The translations under genes and the position numbers were made by a program. The notes beneath the pieces are model-generated. The model was not told the origin of the DNA. It searched no databases and saw only the letters and a list, made by a program, of their open reading frames with translations. Of a stretch of DNA of 37,535 bases, positions 23,190 through 35,900 are shown one piece after another. The DNA is taken from the NCBI RefSeq assembly GCF_001039355.2, contig NW_019776022.1, positions 11,973 to 49,507 on the forward strand, read 5' to 3'. The first letter of the stretch is position 1, and each line of letters begins with the position of its first letter. Source of the DNA: Lingula anatina. Its lineage: Eukaryota > Brachiopoda > Lingulata > Lingulida > Lingulidae.

Positions 23190-23717
23190 TTGAGATTCAT
23201 GTTGTCTTCTGTTTAAAAAATCAAGATCCTATCACTTGGTTTTCGGTTTTGAACATCTTGTCCTCAGAATGGGCTTCTACTCATCCGGGAAATTTAAGAG
23301 AACTGCATGAAGACATCTGAATGCATACACGATATTCATCACGATTTTATGTATGGTATTGTCATAACTTAGCTGGTCTCTGATATAAGATGTGGAAATA
23401 CATATGCATGCTCTCAAGATCGCAGTTAGGCTGAGCAAGTAGTTTTTTGTTAAAACACTTTGGGTTGAAGTAGACGGATAACTTTTGCGTTTGGTTTTTA
23501 AAAGTGTGAAATCTCGACATCTCTTCATGTGAGTGACGTTAAAAACATGGTTGCATAATACCTGCACGTACACACGTATACATTGCACATAAAGGTGTCA
23601 GGAAATGACCTTGTTTGGTAAAGGTTACGTGAATAAGGTATTACAGTGGTATACTGCTTATGCAGTTCTAGCTTTTACAAAAAAACTGAAAAAGTTGCTG
23701 TAACTGTGGAATTCAAT
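23190..23717 (+). promoter_or_regulatory. 5' flank of P450 unit C, conserved with unit B
   Basis: Aligns with 10348-10890 with few gaps, and starts exactly where the unit B 3' flank ends. It probably contains the promoter and 5' UTR. No individual site can be named with confidence. Confidence 0.45.
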
Positions 23718-25615
23718 ATGTCTGAGTTTTTTGCAACCCTTGGTTTGCCGACAGTTTTGATATTCGTGACAGTGTTGTTGTTAAGTCTGTGGATGTTGTC
23801 GTCGAGGAATCCTCGGGTGAACTGGCCGCCCGGACCTGTCTGTTTCCCCGTGGTGGGATGTCTCCCTCAGCTGATGATCAGCGGTAGAAGACGACAGCCG
23901 ACAGATCTTCTTCCATGGTATGATACATACGGAGATATCATGCACATCAAACTTGGTGAACAACACATGATAATGCTGGGCACATATGAGCTGATAGAAG
24001 AGGCTTTTGTGAAGAATACAGCCACAGTCAGTGCTAGGCCTACTTGGATATATCTTATAAGACGATTAGTTGGAAAAGACGGTAAAGTAATTTCAACATT
24101 AGCGAATGTTAGCTATCCAAATCTTCGTGTGCGATGGAATTTGTTACGCATAATTAAAGCTTCCCTTTATGCAGCAGTGCGTTACGAATACTCAAGTTTT
24201 ACATGAATATAGGAACTGCCCCATTTTTCATTATATAGATTTTTTTTTTATGAAACCCGACTACTTAATTAAGTCTGCATGTAAAGCAGGGNNNNNNNNN
24301 NNNNNNNNNNNNNNNNNNNNNNNNNNNNNNNNNNNNNNNNNNNNNNNNNNNNNNNNNNNNNNNNNNNNNNNNNNNNNNNNNNNNNNNNNNNNNNNNNNNN
24401 NNNNNNNNNNNNNNNNNNNNNNNNNNNNNNNNNNNNNNNNNNNNNNNNNNNNNNNNNNNNNNNNNNNNNNNNNNNNNNNNNNNNNNNNNNNNNNNNNNNN
24501 NNNNNNNNNNNNNNNNNNNNNNNNNNNNNNNNNNNNNNNNNNNNNNNNNNNNNNNNNNNNNNNNNNNNNNNNNNNNNNNNNNNNNNNNNNNNNNNNNNNN
24601 NNNNNNNNNNNNNNNNNNNNNNNNNNNNNNNNNNNNNNNNNNNNNNNNNNNNNNNNNNNNNNNNNNNNNNNNNNNNNNNNNNNNNNNNNNNNNNNNNNNN
24701 NNNNNNNNNNNNNNNNNNNNNNNNNNNNNNNNNNNNNNNNNNNNNNNNNNNNNNNNNNNNNNNNNNNNNNNNNNNNNNNNNNNNNNNNNNNNNNNNNNNN
24801 NNNNNNNNNNNNNNNNNNNNNNNNNNNNNNNNNNNNNNNAATCAAACTCATTGGCCTTATCTCGCAACAGTGAAGAAATCCTTAAAAATTCCTTGATCTA
24901 GATCAGGACTCAGAGCACCAGCAAAATCTTGTCATCTTAAAGTTAGTCCACTTTTGAGCGTTCCTTAATTTTACCCAAAATCCATTCTTCACCTTTTCTG
25001 TTAGGTAAATGACGAGCCAATAATCATAGAAACGCAGGTGAACACGGAAGTTATAATTTAAGAAAAAGACTAAATGCATAGTTTGTCAGACGTAAACATG
25101 AAATCCACAGTCAATTTACAGAGAGCATTCTAAAGAACTTGCTATCTAAAAAGTAGGTAATTATAGTTCTTTCTTAAAAAGAAAGCAACATTTTGTTTCA
25201 AACTATTTCAGATATGACTATAATGACACGCCCGAGATGCTACCAGTGTTGGAGGACTATATGAGACTAGGTCAAGGGGCATTGTCCCTCACCAACTTGG
25301 GCCGCTTTCTTATACCGGTAAACATTGATGGTATCTCCTTTATTTGCATGGTTTGTCTTTTAAACCTATATATTTTTCTTAATTTGCATTTCAGTTACTG
25401 CGTTTTGTCAGATAAAAATGGCCATATAATAAATATAAGTTATACGGTACCTTTCGTAATTAACAATGAGGCGTTGTGGACACCTGCACATGTACACCCA
25501 CTTACCAGTACAGTATCTACAGTCTACATGGACAATACGTGTAAAACATTTGTGTAACAAAATAGGCCTACTTGTATGTTCCATAAGCAAGTATGTGATT
25601 TGATGTCCGCAAAAA

Positions 25616-25688
<73 letters not shown>

Positions 25689-28653
25689 CTTATTTTAGGA
25701 GGAGAAATTCGTCCTCATGGATAAATTTTACAGTTTGGTAAGACAGGAAGTAGAACGACATCGCCAGTCCTTTGATCCAACTGACATCCGGGACTTCATT
25801 GACCTCTATATAAAGGTCACTCGAGAGGGACAAGATCCAGAGATTTACACAGGTATGTAACTGTCTTAACATTTAAAAAAGGTCAGTTAACAAACAGCTC
25901 TTACTTTGACTTTGTCTTCAAAACGCTTAATGTGCAACGTTTTGCCTGAAGAATATCGATACTTTCCGTAATGATGGTAATTGATAGCCAAGAGTGAATA
26001 AGGAACGAGGAGCGTTTTGTAGAGGAACTGAGCTGATTGGTACTTATAAAACTGCATGTAAACGGAAAGAGGCCGCTAGAGATATTGAAGAGGTACAAAT
26101 ACAAGTGGAAACAAGGTGGCGCAGAAGTCAAGTGGAAGGTAGTTCATAAATAAATTGAAAGAATATAACCTCGCGTAACAACAAAATATAAAAAGTAAAC
26201 AACTTCATCGCAACTATCATCTAATTTTAGTAATACATTTTTGACAGTTGGCAGCTATTTCAAATTTTCATATTGCATTAAATGTTTCCAAACAGTTTAA
26301 AAGAGATCCCTTTTGACGTTTCAGTGCATGATTTGACCAAAATATTAGACATGCAAGGGTTTTTCATATGCAAGGGTAAATATGTTTCTTTGGATATTAA
26401 AACTTGCCTAAGGTTTCCAAAGCGGCAACGCCAAAGTGACAACCAAACTGAATTTGCTGAGGGGTGCCATTGGAAACAAACTCAAGAAAACTTCACAGGA
26501 ACTAAAATTCGTGTATTGTAGGCACCGGGGTGCCTTCTCGACTATGAAAGAAATATACACAATGTTTTCAATCACTTTGAGTTCTTCATTGGCGTACATT
26601 TCAGAATGGAACGTGTTCCGAATCATTGTTGATCTATATATGGCTGGAACCGACACAACAGCTAATACTTTCAGATGGTCCCTGGTTCATATGGTAAATC
26701 ACCCAGATGTACAGAAGGGGGTACAGCAGGAAATTGATCAGGTAACGACCCACAGTAAAAATGAATAGGAGGGACAATCTGAGATAATCTTGTGTTCTTA
26801 TTTCTTTATTCTGTATGCAATACATTTGCTGGTTGTGCATTTGTCTGTATACAATCTGTGCTTAATTTAAGGTCATAGGTCAAGGTCGTGTTGCCAAGAT
26901 GGAGGACAAGGCCAGGATGCCGTTCACTGAAGCAACCATACTGGAGGTCTTTCGCATGTCTACTGTTGGTCAGTAATTTTTTAACTTTTCAAAATTTTAA
27001 TTTGATTTATAACTATGAAAACCACTTCAAAATTGAAACGAGAAAAAACAATAATAGAGAAATGGCAGTATTTGTTTAAAACCAAAAGTCTTAAAAAGTG
27101 TGCCATGTATGGTTAAAATTGAGATTTCAAGAAAATTTAGAGATGAAGAGAGCTTGTAATAATTTGTAGGAGGAAAATGTCCCCGTATGAAAACACTTTG
27201 GGGGGGGGGGGGAGGAGGGGGCTCACAACGGAGTAAGTTTTATATATAAGCAAAACCTGCAATTATTCGACCTGCTGTGCGTACCGCTATAACTGAACAT
27301 GTAACATTATTGGTTTTAGAGTGATTCCAACACAATCTATTCTCTCTGTCTCTCTCTCTCTCAACTAAAATGAATTTATTTTAAAATTGCGTTTAATTTA
27401 TTTGAAAAACTTATTCATTCCATATCATTAGTTCCCTTTGGTATTGCCCATGCAACGAGCGAGACAACAATTCTGGACGGATACACCATTCCCAAGGACA
27501 CCGTCGTACTGGGGCATTTCTACCGGGTTTTTCACGATAAGAATAACTTCGAGGAACCTTACAAGTTCAAACCAGAAAGATGGCTTGATGGCGATGGTAA
27601 AGTGATCAAGTCGGACAAAATGGTACCATTTTCCATAGGTAAATTGCTTTATATTAGATCTAATATGCCCATAAGTTAAAGTATGTTGATAGAGTCATTT
27701 TTATAACCTCTAGATCAGAATTGTTGTTTCACTCTCCATTTGCATCTGCTTTTGCTTATCACCCCACAGCTGTTTTAAGCAGTGCGTTTTATTCCAAATA
27801 CAATACATGACATGAATTATGGTACAGAAAATACAAATTAAATATCGGTGCAAATATCCATGTTAAAACCATTTATGCAAATGTAAAACATGTTCCCCCT
27901 CAAATATGATGTTCTACAGTAACTTCCTCAAAGGTAAACAAATGACCATAAATCAACAAGACGTGTTTTGTTTCCCGCATTTTGCAATAACCCCCTGTAT
28001 GTGGCTCGGCATGCCTACTACAAAGGTCTCAATTCTGCTTTGTGGTGAGCTCGATTGAGGTGTCCTTAACCATATACTTCTAAATGCTATGCTTAGAAAA
28101 CGACGTAAATTGTATGGACACTCCTAATCCAGTAATTTCATAAATCCAATTTAGCAATATGTTCTTTGTTTTGCGATGTTTTAATATTGACCTGTAACGA
28201 TGCTTCTGCTTTTTTGCAATGCTGTTAGTGGCAAGAGATATGGGCTTGTTTATTTGTGTCCATTTTGCAATTTCATAATACCGACATGAAATATGCGTTT
28301 GCGCTACACTGCTGTATTTTTTGTATCATATATTATGTATGTATCTAGATATCTACATATCTAGTAAAACTTACTGGAACACAATTTGCCACATCCCAGA
28401 CGCAACATGACATTCAAAATTATTAATTTCGTTCCATATTTTCATCTGCCCATCGTCAATTTGTATTTCAGGGCCCCGTGTTTGCCTGGGCAAGGGACTG
28501 GCTGAAATGGAATCGTTCATTTTCTTCACCACGTTGCTTCAGAATTTCACCTTCAAGGTACCAGAGGGAGAGAACCCGCCCAGTGAAGTCGAGGGTCTGA
28601 ACACGTCCACGTTTGCGCCATATGACTACAGAGTGCGCGCTGTTAGACGCTAA
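23718..28653 (+). CDS. Cytochrome P450, CYP2 clan (gene C), one exon in a gap
   Basis: Exons: 23718-24081, [exon 2 unseen], 25212-25317, 25699-25852, 26605-26741, 26872-26968, 27432-27638, 28472-28653 (TAA). The start Met opens MSEFFATLGLPTV, a hydrophobic anchor (about residues 7-24), then the hinge NWPPGP. Exon 1 ends in phase 1 at GAC G|GTAAAG, matching the phase-1 acceptor of gene A exon 435-666. The missing exon should lie in the N run 24292-24839. With a gene-A-sized exon (232 bases) the protein would be 492 residues, usual for a P450. Motifs: AGTDTT, EVFR (ExxR), PERW, and FSIGPRVCLG with the haem Cys. The donor after exon 5 is GTCAGT, slightly weak. No disabling change is visible. It is convergent with the Shisa-like gene. 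Confidence 0.93.
24292..24839. other. Assembly gap of 548 N
   Basis: Undetermined bases in the first intron region of P450 gene C. By comparison with gene A, the exon with WKELRR (C-helix) must lie here. Confidence 0.98.
25615..25684. repeat. (TA)n microsatellite adjoining a splice acceptor
   Basis: About 62 bases of TA repeat end about 15 bases before the acceptor (TTTTAG) of P450 C exon 25699-25852. The run occupies the branch-point region. Confidence 0.95.
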
Positions 28654-28659
28654 AATAAA
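28654..28659 (+). terminator. PolyA signal candidate of P450 gene C
   Basis: AATAAA directly follows the TAA stop, and a second AATAAA lies near 28675. Unit B has the same arrangement. Confidence 0.5.
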
Positions 28660-28697
28660 GTAACATGGACCCAGACAATAAACTGCTAGAGGTGTCG

Positions 28698-28788
28698 TGT
28701 GTGTGTGTGTGTCTGAGTGTGTGTGTGTGTGAGTGTGTGTGTGTTTGTGTGTGTGTGTGTGTTTGTGAGTGTGTGTGTGTGTTTGTGG
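28698..28788. repeat. (GT)n microsatellite, unit C 3' flank
   Basis: GT dinucleotides with TT, GA and CT interruptions. Homologous to 22738-22812. Confidence 0.9.
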
Positions 28789-28904
28789 ATATTTACCTGG
28801 TTGCTTTCTGAAAAAGTGTGTCGTATTACAGTCTATTGGACAACATTTCGAATTGACCATGTTGCACTTCTCACTAACTGCATTACTTTCTTTGATAACA
28901 TTCC

Positions 28905-29074
28905 CGGCGTAATAGGAATAGAAGTCCTAGGAATGGAAGTCCGCGGTCCCATATGATAAGTACAGGTTAGGGTTAGTTGGAGTATTGGGGTTAGTATATG
29001 GGACGAATGTCACCTTTGCAAAGTAATAGGGAACGGACTACGGTTCCTAGCTGACTTTCATTCCTGTTACACCG
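28905..29074. mobile_element. MITE-like 170-bp inverted-repeat element, unit C copy
   Basis: Same element at the same relative position as 22926-23095, so it predates the unit duplication. The left end has decayed to CGGCGTAATAGGAAT, while the right end is intact (TTCCTGTTACACCG). Confidence 0.7.
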
Positions 29075-29174
29075 GCAACTACAGTTTCATACCCCACGTT
29101 GATTCTAGAAAACTAACTAAACAATATCATGGGTTATGGCTACAATATTCACGTTTATTTTCTCATTTTTGCGA

Positions 29175-29914
29175 ATATAAGTTGCAAAGTCTTTGTAAGC
29201 TTTGTTCGTATGCTACACTTGCAAAGTACACGATGGCTATGATTGACATTGAAATATACAAAATGAAAAGATAATACTGTCAGTATCCCTGTCGACATTC
29301 ATGACCTCTCAAGTGAACGTGTTTTAACAATTAAGCACCATTTCACTCTTGCAATATACTTTAAAACAGCTCAATGAGTCGATATATTAGACCCGTCTGA
29401 AATACTCTTGTATGTTATTATAAGTAATAAAACAACTAACTTCTACTGAAATAAAGGTTTCTTATGATATAATATTGGAAATATCTTTACCCATGCCACT
29501 GGACGAAATATAATTGGGAACTTTTTCTTCGTGAGCCTTGTCTCGTGATGTGCCAAAAGTAAATCATCTCCAAATGTTAGTCTACCTGTTTACTTGAAGG
29601 GGTGGAGGGGGGGATAATCTGATAGGGGCTATTTTATATTATGTAAATGAATTGGTTATTTGGTTAAAACAATAATTAGGGGTAGTTTTGCCTCCAACAG
29701 GCACCCAGACTTGTCCAACATTAGAGAAAAATAAAATAGCTCTCTCTCCATCCACCCCGAGTATGATTTTCTGGTATGCTCCACTGCCATTGCCTTGAGT
29801 AATAGTTTGACTTCGGAGACAGCCGAGTTATCGGGACCAAGTCCAAGTATAAAATAAAAAAAGTTTTATCACAAAATTGCACCCCGTCTCCCAGTGTCTC
29901 TGTATAAAGGTCTA
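29175..29914. other. Convergent intergenic region
   Basis: Sequence between the end of the P450 tandem unit and the Shisa-like stop codon. It must contain the 3' UTRs of both genes. No other feature is recognised. Confidence 0.5.
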
Positions 29915-30292
29915 TCATCGTTCCCTGTCGAAGCAAGCCACTTGATTTCTCCACATCACTACGATGACAACGCCGGTGATGAGGATGATGCCGCCGACCA
30001 CAGACGCCGCTATCACCCCGGCCAGCACTGACGGCTGGAGGTAGTACGGACTGGGAAAAATTAAACACACTGTAGTTATCTTACCTGTCTTCATGGTGAA
30101 GTCAGATATGGATACAGTGCATTAAATATATACAATTGTTTTACTGGATACTGTAGGCGAATTTCTAATCTTTTTTCTCAACCGTTGCTTCACGTTTAGT
30201 CTAATACACGAATTTTTCAACCTAACATCCTTGCTTTGTACGCGTAAGAACATTTGCAGTCAAAATTTTTTCCCAAGGAAATTGTAACTCAA

Positions 30293-30324
<32 letters not shown>

Positions 30325-30599
30325 CTCACCCCTTTGTAGGATATGACATGGGTAATCTGTTGTTGAGGCATTGTTGCTGCCAGTTCATGCCGTAGTTAGG
30401 CGAGGTACAGCAGTACCTGAGGAAACACGTGCCACAGCAGTGCTGGTCCTCAGCGCACCTGTCCCCCACCAGGTCCACCTTGTTGACGTCAGTGTAATCG
30501 TAACAGTCCCGGCTGGGGTCAAATACTTGGCCGGTGGCTGTTGGAACAAAGGAAAGAATGACTGGACGAATGAAAATATGTGTGTGAGAGAGGGAGAAC

Positions 30600-30692
<93 letters not shown>

Positions 30693-31576
30693 TGGTTTGT
30701 TCATAAATTAACAGATGAAAAGTTGGTTGAATGAATGAACTAATGAATTAATTTCTTTGTGCAATCACGGAGTCTGTTATTACTCCTTGGTGCAATGTGC
30801 ATTGGTGTAAACGACAGGGGTTTAGCCACGCCCCTTTTTTTGAAGCACGCCAGTCATACGCTCAGGTAGGAAGCTGAGCAATATACACTGACAGCACGTC
30901 AACTGGCAAAAAATATCAAATTCAGTTTGGTACTTTTATACTTTTTAACCTAAAATCATTTACCACTTCTGACATTATGGTAGGCTATAGGGGTATTCTT
31001 AAGCAGTTTAAGCTAAAGCATTTCTTTTGTGTTTTTAGTTTCATTTACGGGTCAAGGTGACAGCCAAGCGTGACTATAACGCAGGCCTATCGTTACCTGT
31101 CACGCGTTTATTGTTCTAGGTCACACAAATTCTTTTAGTAATGTCAACTAAGGTAGACAGATGAATAAGTTGTAAGCAGGTGCACCTACGCTACACCATG
31201 ATGGTGCATGACTGGCCGTTATCGCGATGGTCATATTTTAACTTTAGCTTAACCGTCTACAAGCAGAGTTGTATTTGCATTTCATTCATTTTCTAATACC
31301 GATTAACCATTATATACTGTTGCACAACGTCTCGGCTCTGTACATTTTCACCGGACTCAACAGGTGCAAACATAACGAAATACGATCATCACAAAATACC
31401 GACGGAGACTCATACATTAACTTCCGGGCTGGGCAACATCAACCCAGTATTGGCCTTATCTGTGTGTGCTTAATTAAGCTGCTATTACATATACCTGAGC
31501 TAAGCGTCCCGAGAAGCACGACAAGAGTACACCAGTCCAGCAAAGACGCCGGGTTCACGTCCCTGGGGAGCACCAT
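29915..31576 (-). CDS. Shisa-like single-pass membrane protein
   Basis: Three minus-strand exons: 31495-31576, 30330-30537, 29915-30050, together 426 bases or 141 residues, closing in frame. Exon 1 encodes a signal peptide with core LLDWCTLVVLLGTL. Exon 2 encodes a Cys-rich ectodomain: a Cys in RDCYDY, then RCAEDQHCCGTCFLRYCC, and a last Cys in QQQCLNN. The CCGTC...RYCC pattern is typical of Shisa and related small membrane proteins. Exon 3 encodes one transmembrane helix (AGVIAASVVGGIILITGVV...) and a tail of only about a dozen residues after MWRN, much shorter than vertebrate Shisas with their proline-rich PY motifs. Vertebrate Shisas act in receptor trafficking (Frizzled, FGFR, AMPA receptors); that role is not shown here. 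VOPP1/WBP1-type relatives are the alternative. Confidence 0.78.
30606..30690. repeat. (GT)n(GA)n compound microsatellite
   Basis: About 37 bases of GT followed by about 45 bases of GA, in the first intron of the Shisa-like gene. Confidence 0.95.
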
Positions 31577-32962
31577 GGTCTGGTAGGTCAACGTGAAGCG
31601 TTCCTTGGGGACAGCGACATTAATTCAGCAAGTGAAACTGACCATAAGAGCCTCGTTTTGAGCCTCATGTGTGTACTTCAGGTGGACCAGATCCCGCGCA
31701 AACATGACCTAGTTTACCTGCCACTGTTAATCTGATCCTTTGACAGACTCATTGTTGACAATAGGCCTATTCACGTCATGGCCGTGGGCTGTCATTTCAC
31801 AGTGCCACACAGTGACCCCTCGTAAAACATTACTTTTTCTAAAAATATTAGCACTTAACTATGATTATGATAGACGCGTTTAAATCTAGGAATTAATTTG
31901 TTTAAATCTTGAATTGCGGCAGACAAACTAAAAAGATTTGAGAGAGAGAGAGAGAGAGGAAAGAATGAAAAAATGACTAAACTCTCTACATAATCTTGAA
32001 ACTGACTCAAAACAGCTGAAGTTAAAATTTGTTTACTTTACTTTCAGTATTTATTTTTTACTCCCCTATAATACAAACATAATAATAATGTCATATAAGA
32101 CAACTGACATGGGGTTGAAATAAGTGAATGTTCATCTAATGCAGATTTATTTAGATTTAACAAGCAATGTGAATAAAATGTCAATTTTTAAGTGTATTAC
32201 TGTATTAAATATAATTACCACTGGCATTTGACAATCTTTAAACCCCCTCCCTCCCCAACCCACAATGAAAATCCCATGGCATTGTCATGACAATCTTCAA
32301 AAAATTTCTCTTATCAAAGCCTAAAATACTCCTATGCATTTTCCATTTTCTTCAAGTTCTGGTCGACAAACCTGCATGTATCAGTTTTATTTTGGCAATT
32401 TCCCTAAAATTTTGCAAAAAGGCCATTACAGAGCAGAAATCTTTGGACTTTGCCAGTTCCAACTATCTGTGCTCTGATCCCAAGGTTCCTAAATTCTCAA
32501 GACTACCTGAGGAAACTAAAGGAGCAAAGTCGAGACTTCCAGTCAAATAAACTTTAGTTGTTTACCATGGAAACAGGCAACAAATGAACTCTAATTAACT
32601 TTGGTACAGAATATCATTCAGCTAGAATTATCTTAATAATCACTATAATATGTATAAAATTGGAGTCAATTCTCAAGAGAACTTTTTTCATATATAATAT
32701 CCACCCCAAATTTGATCCTTGGGATTTTGAATCATCTTAAACGTAACCATCAAGTTGTTCAACCAACACAATAATGACCCCCCCCCCCCTCCTCTATCGT
32801 TCCATCCACGCTCAGCCTGGTCTTAGCATCGCTGCCTTCATCTCTTCAAAAGTTTCTTCTCAGAATTATTATTTCAAGGTGGTTATTAAGTCTCCTGGGG
32901 TTTTTATATTCCAATCATCTGTGTAACTGTATGTAGAGGGGGTTTGGAAATCTTTAGAAATG
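31577..32962. other. Intergenic region between the Shisa-like gene and ARPC2
   Basis: AT-rich sequence holding the upstream region of the Shisa-like gene and the distal 3' flank of ARPC2. An 87-codon open frame at 32287-32550 has no recognisable domain. A short GA run lies at 31939-31958. Confidence 0.5.
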
Positions 32963-32968
32963 TTTATT
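32963..32968 (-). terminator. PolyA signal of ARPC2
   Basis: TTTATT on the + strand, i.e. AATAAA on the minus strand, about 25 bases after the TGA. It is close to the stop, so the 3' UTR may be very short or a later site may be used. Confidence 0.5.
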
Positions 32969-32992
32969 TTTAATAAGATCTGTTATCTTCTA

Positions 32993-35900
32993 TCACTGCC
33001 GGAGAACTCTGCCCCTGAAAAAATAATGAACAGTTTTGCATTAATTTAATATGTAACTGAACAAACCAATGTCACATAATAATATACACTTGGAAATGGG
33101 TGGATTACATGTCAGGTGGTATGATCACACCCCTCATTGTAAAGCTAAATTATCCACAGAAAATACTTCAGACTAGTATGAAAATAACTTTTTCATGCCA
33201 TTTTTGATGCTTTTCCCTTACAGACTGACATCAGTTTCTGTTCAGACTTTGCATTCATTAAAAAAATTCTTTATCTTGACACATTTTTAGTCTTAATCAT
33301 CTCAGTGTCCTAATTTCAAACTCCTTACGTTATCGTCCTCCTTTCTTTTGTTTTTGGCTCGGGTCTGGCTCTGTTGAGAACTTTGAGGAAATCTGACGTC
33401 TTTGCACGCATCCGAGAGTGAATATATGCCTGGAAATGAGAGGTGTACATTATTTTACCTTTTATATGAGAACAGTATGAAGATTAAAAGCCTTCCCCTT
33501 ACATATCATAACCTTCAGATTAATTATATATATTAATTTTTTATTTCAAAACAATATACATCAAATCCACCAACTTTTTAGCTCACAGAAAGGAGAAAAT
33601 TCTACAAAATCAGCAATGAATTTCATAACAAAAATTTCAAATCACATTTTTTACAGCACTTACGTAACCTACAACACAACACATGAAACAACAGATCTGA
33701 CAACTACACATGTGATTTTTCATAATCTGATCCACTCGATTCGAGATAAATGTATGGATCAGGTCTTACCTTGGAGCACTTAATGTGATAGTGTAGGTAG
33801 TCCCTAAGTATATGTCTTACCTTGGAGCACTTAATGTGATAGTGTAGGTAGTCCCTAAGTCTATGTCTTACCTTGGACCACTTAATGTGATAGTGTAGGT
33901 AGTCCCTAAGTCTATGTCTTACCTTGGAGCACTTAATGTGATAGTGTAGGTAGTCCCTAAGTCTATGTCTTACCTTGGACCACTTAATGTGATAGTGTAG
34001 GTAGTCCCTAAGTGTACGTCTTACCTTGGATCACTTAATGTGATAGTGTAGGTAGTCCCTAAGTGTACGTCTTACCTTGGAGCACTTAATGTGATAGTGT
34101 AGGTAGTCCCTAAGTATACGTCTTACCTTGGAACACTTAATATGATAGTGTAGATAGTCCCTAAGTGTATGGATCAGGTTGATGGTGTTGTCACGGGCTG
34201 CAGGACTTGTGTGGCGCGGAAACAGGACTGGAAACAAAACATGATCAGATTGAAAAAGTCTATAAAGTTGGGTCGAGTTGTGACCTTCAGGATGCTAATA
34301 CTCAAATATGAAGGAATAGGTCCTTGTGGTTTTTGAGAAACAGCATAAATAATGTTTTCTATTGGGTAGGCATTCTTTGAAAAAGAAGACAGTGACAACA
34401 ACTAGTAGCAGGCTGAGTTATTCTACCAGCAGGTTCACTTCCACCTGGACATCAGGTGTGATCAAGACAGCAGAGAAATGGCTCTAAACAGTTATCAAGT
34501 AAAGATATTCGATGGATCACCTACACAACGTAGAACATTCTTAAAGAATTAGTGCATAAGTTTAAGGACCTAAGAATAACTTGTTGGAAATTGACTAACT
34601 ACAAAGAGCAGTCTGGTTACTCTGAGAATGAAGAGAGCTCACCAAATGTGATGTATCCGATGTTGTCGCCAGTCTTGGCGTCTGTCCCCTGGAGTTCCAG
34701 CGGTGGCTCACGGTGACTGAACAGCACCTGGGGGGCCTGTTGGTAGCGACGGCGACCTTCCTTGAATTCCTGGGAAGATAAACAAATGGCAGAATGTTTG
34801 GGATGTTCTAAGAAGTGAGGCATAAATGAATAAACTTTAAAAATGAATTAAGTGTCATTTCAAGTTTTGGCTGAAGCTTAGTGTTGATAATGTGGATGCA
34901 TCTTATAGTTAATATTTGTGATTATGGAAAAAAAAAAAAAAGAGAACAAACCTTTTTGTTTAGTTGATATAATGCAAATTACATAGATTGCTACAGTAAT
35001 CAGATGTGCTTTCTACCAGAACAATTCAGCATAGAAAATCCCCCCCATGAAATACATAATGAACTTAGAAAAACAGATAATATCATACACTAATAATGGA
35101 GTAATAATAACTTACATGTCAAGTTGTAATTTGAATCTTTTTTAAATATAACTATGATAACAACATAGAAACTGAGTTACTGTTTCAAAGCAAGACTACA
35201 TTTTCACTGATCTGCAGGTGAAATGATGGAAGACAAACTCCTGACTTACCTGCATAAACACCTTTCCAATGATGATGTCGTCATCGTCTTTGAACACCGT
35301 GCTAAAGATCACTGTCACACGGTCCTTCTTTGCATCCACATACCTGGTGAAATAATAGGACAAACTTTTAACATCAACTGCCCTAAATTACTCACTGTCT
35401 TGGAGTAAATAAATAATTTGGTAAAAATATCTAACTAGCTCTTGTTTACTTTATATACATTTTTCAGTCAACGTGGTGAATATCAAGAACAACTTCATGA
35501 TTTTTCTGAAATATATTAACTCTATATATTAATATTTAAAAAATGCTAACAAGTGGTGAGTTATTTGTTTTAATAAGATCTAATGCAATTTTAAACAGCT
35601 TTCATTTTTTAATCTCTGTAACTTACATGGTTTCCTCATCTCTGTAATTGATCACAGCTCGCTTTCGTCCTCCCTCCCCTTTTTCTTGAATTTCAAAGTA
35701 TTTTTCAAATACAGATGCAAAGCAGTTACGTTTCAGAAGCCCCGCCTTCTTGACAACTTCTGGCCAATCAGAGGGAACATTTTCTAAATCGTAGACTAAT
35801 GATACATTGTAGCCTGAAAATATAAATATGACTTTATTAAAATTACATTTCAGCATTTTTCTTTGAAGACTGAAAGGGAAATATATCCTCAGAATTTACA

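Noticed and set aside
24169-24873. Long open frames across the N run
   Set aside because: They are produced by undetermined bases and have no evidential value.
28468-28860. 130-codon minus-strand frame with His/Thr repeats
   Set aside because: It is the antisense of the P450 last exon plus a GT microsatellite.
29721-30068. 115-codon minus-strand frame rich in His/Arg/Cys
   Set aside because: It is the wrong frame of the Shisa-like transmembrane exon (29915-30050).
32287-32550. 87-codon open frame upstream of the ARPC2 stop region
   Set aside because: Opposite strand to ARPC2, no recognisable motif, in AT-rich intergenic DNA.
33765-34173. CRISPR-like or satellite array interpretation
   Set aside because: Units are contiguous with no unique spacers, the genome is eukaryotic, and each unit is explained as a copy of an ARPC2 exon/intron border.
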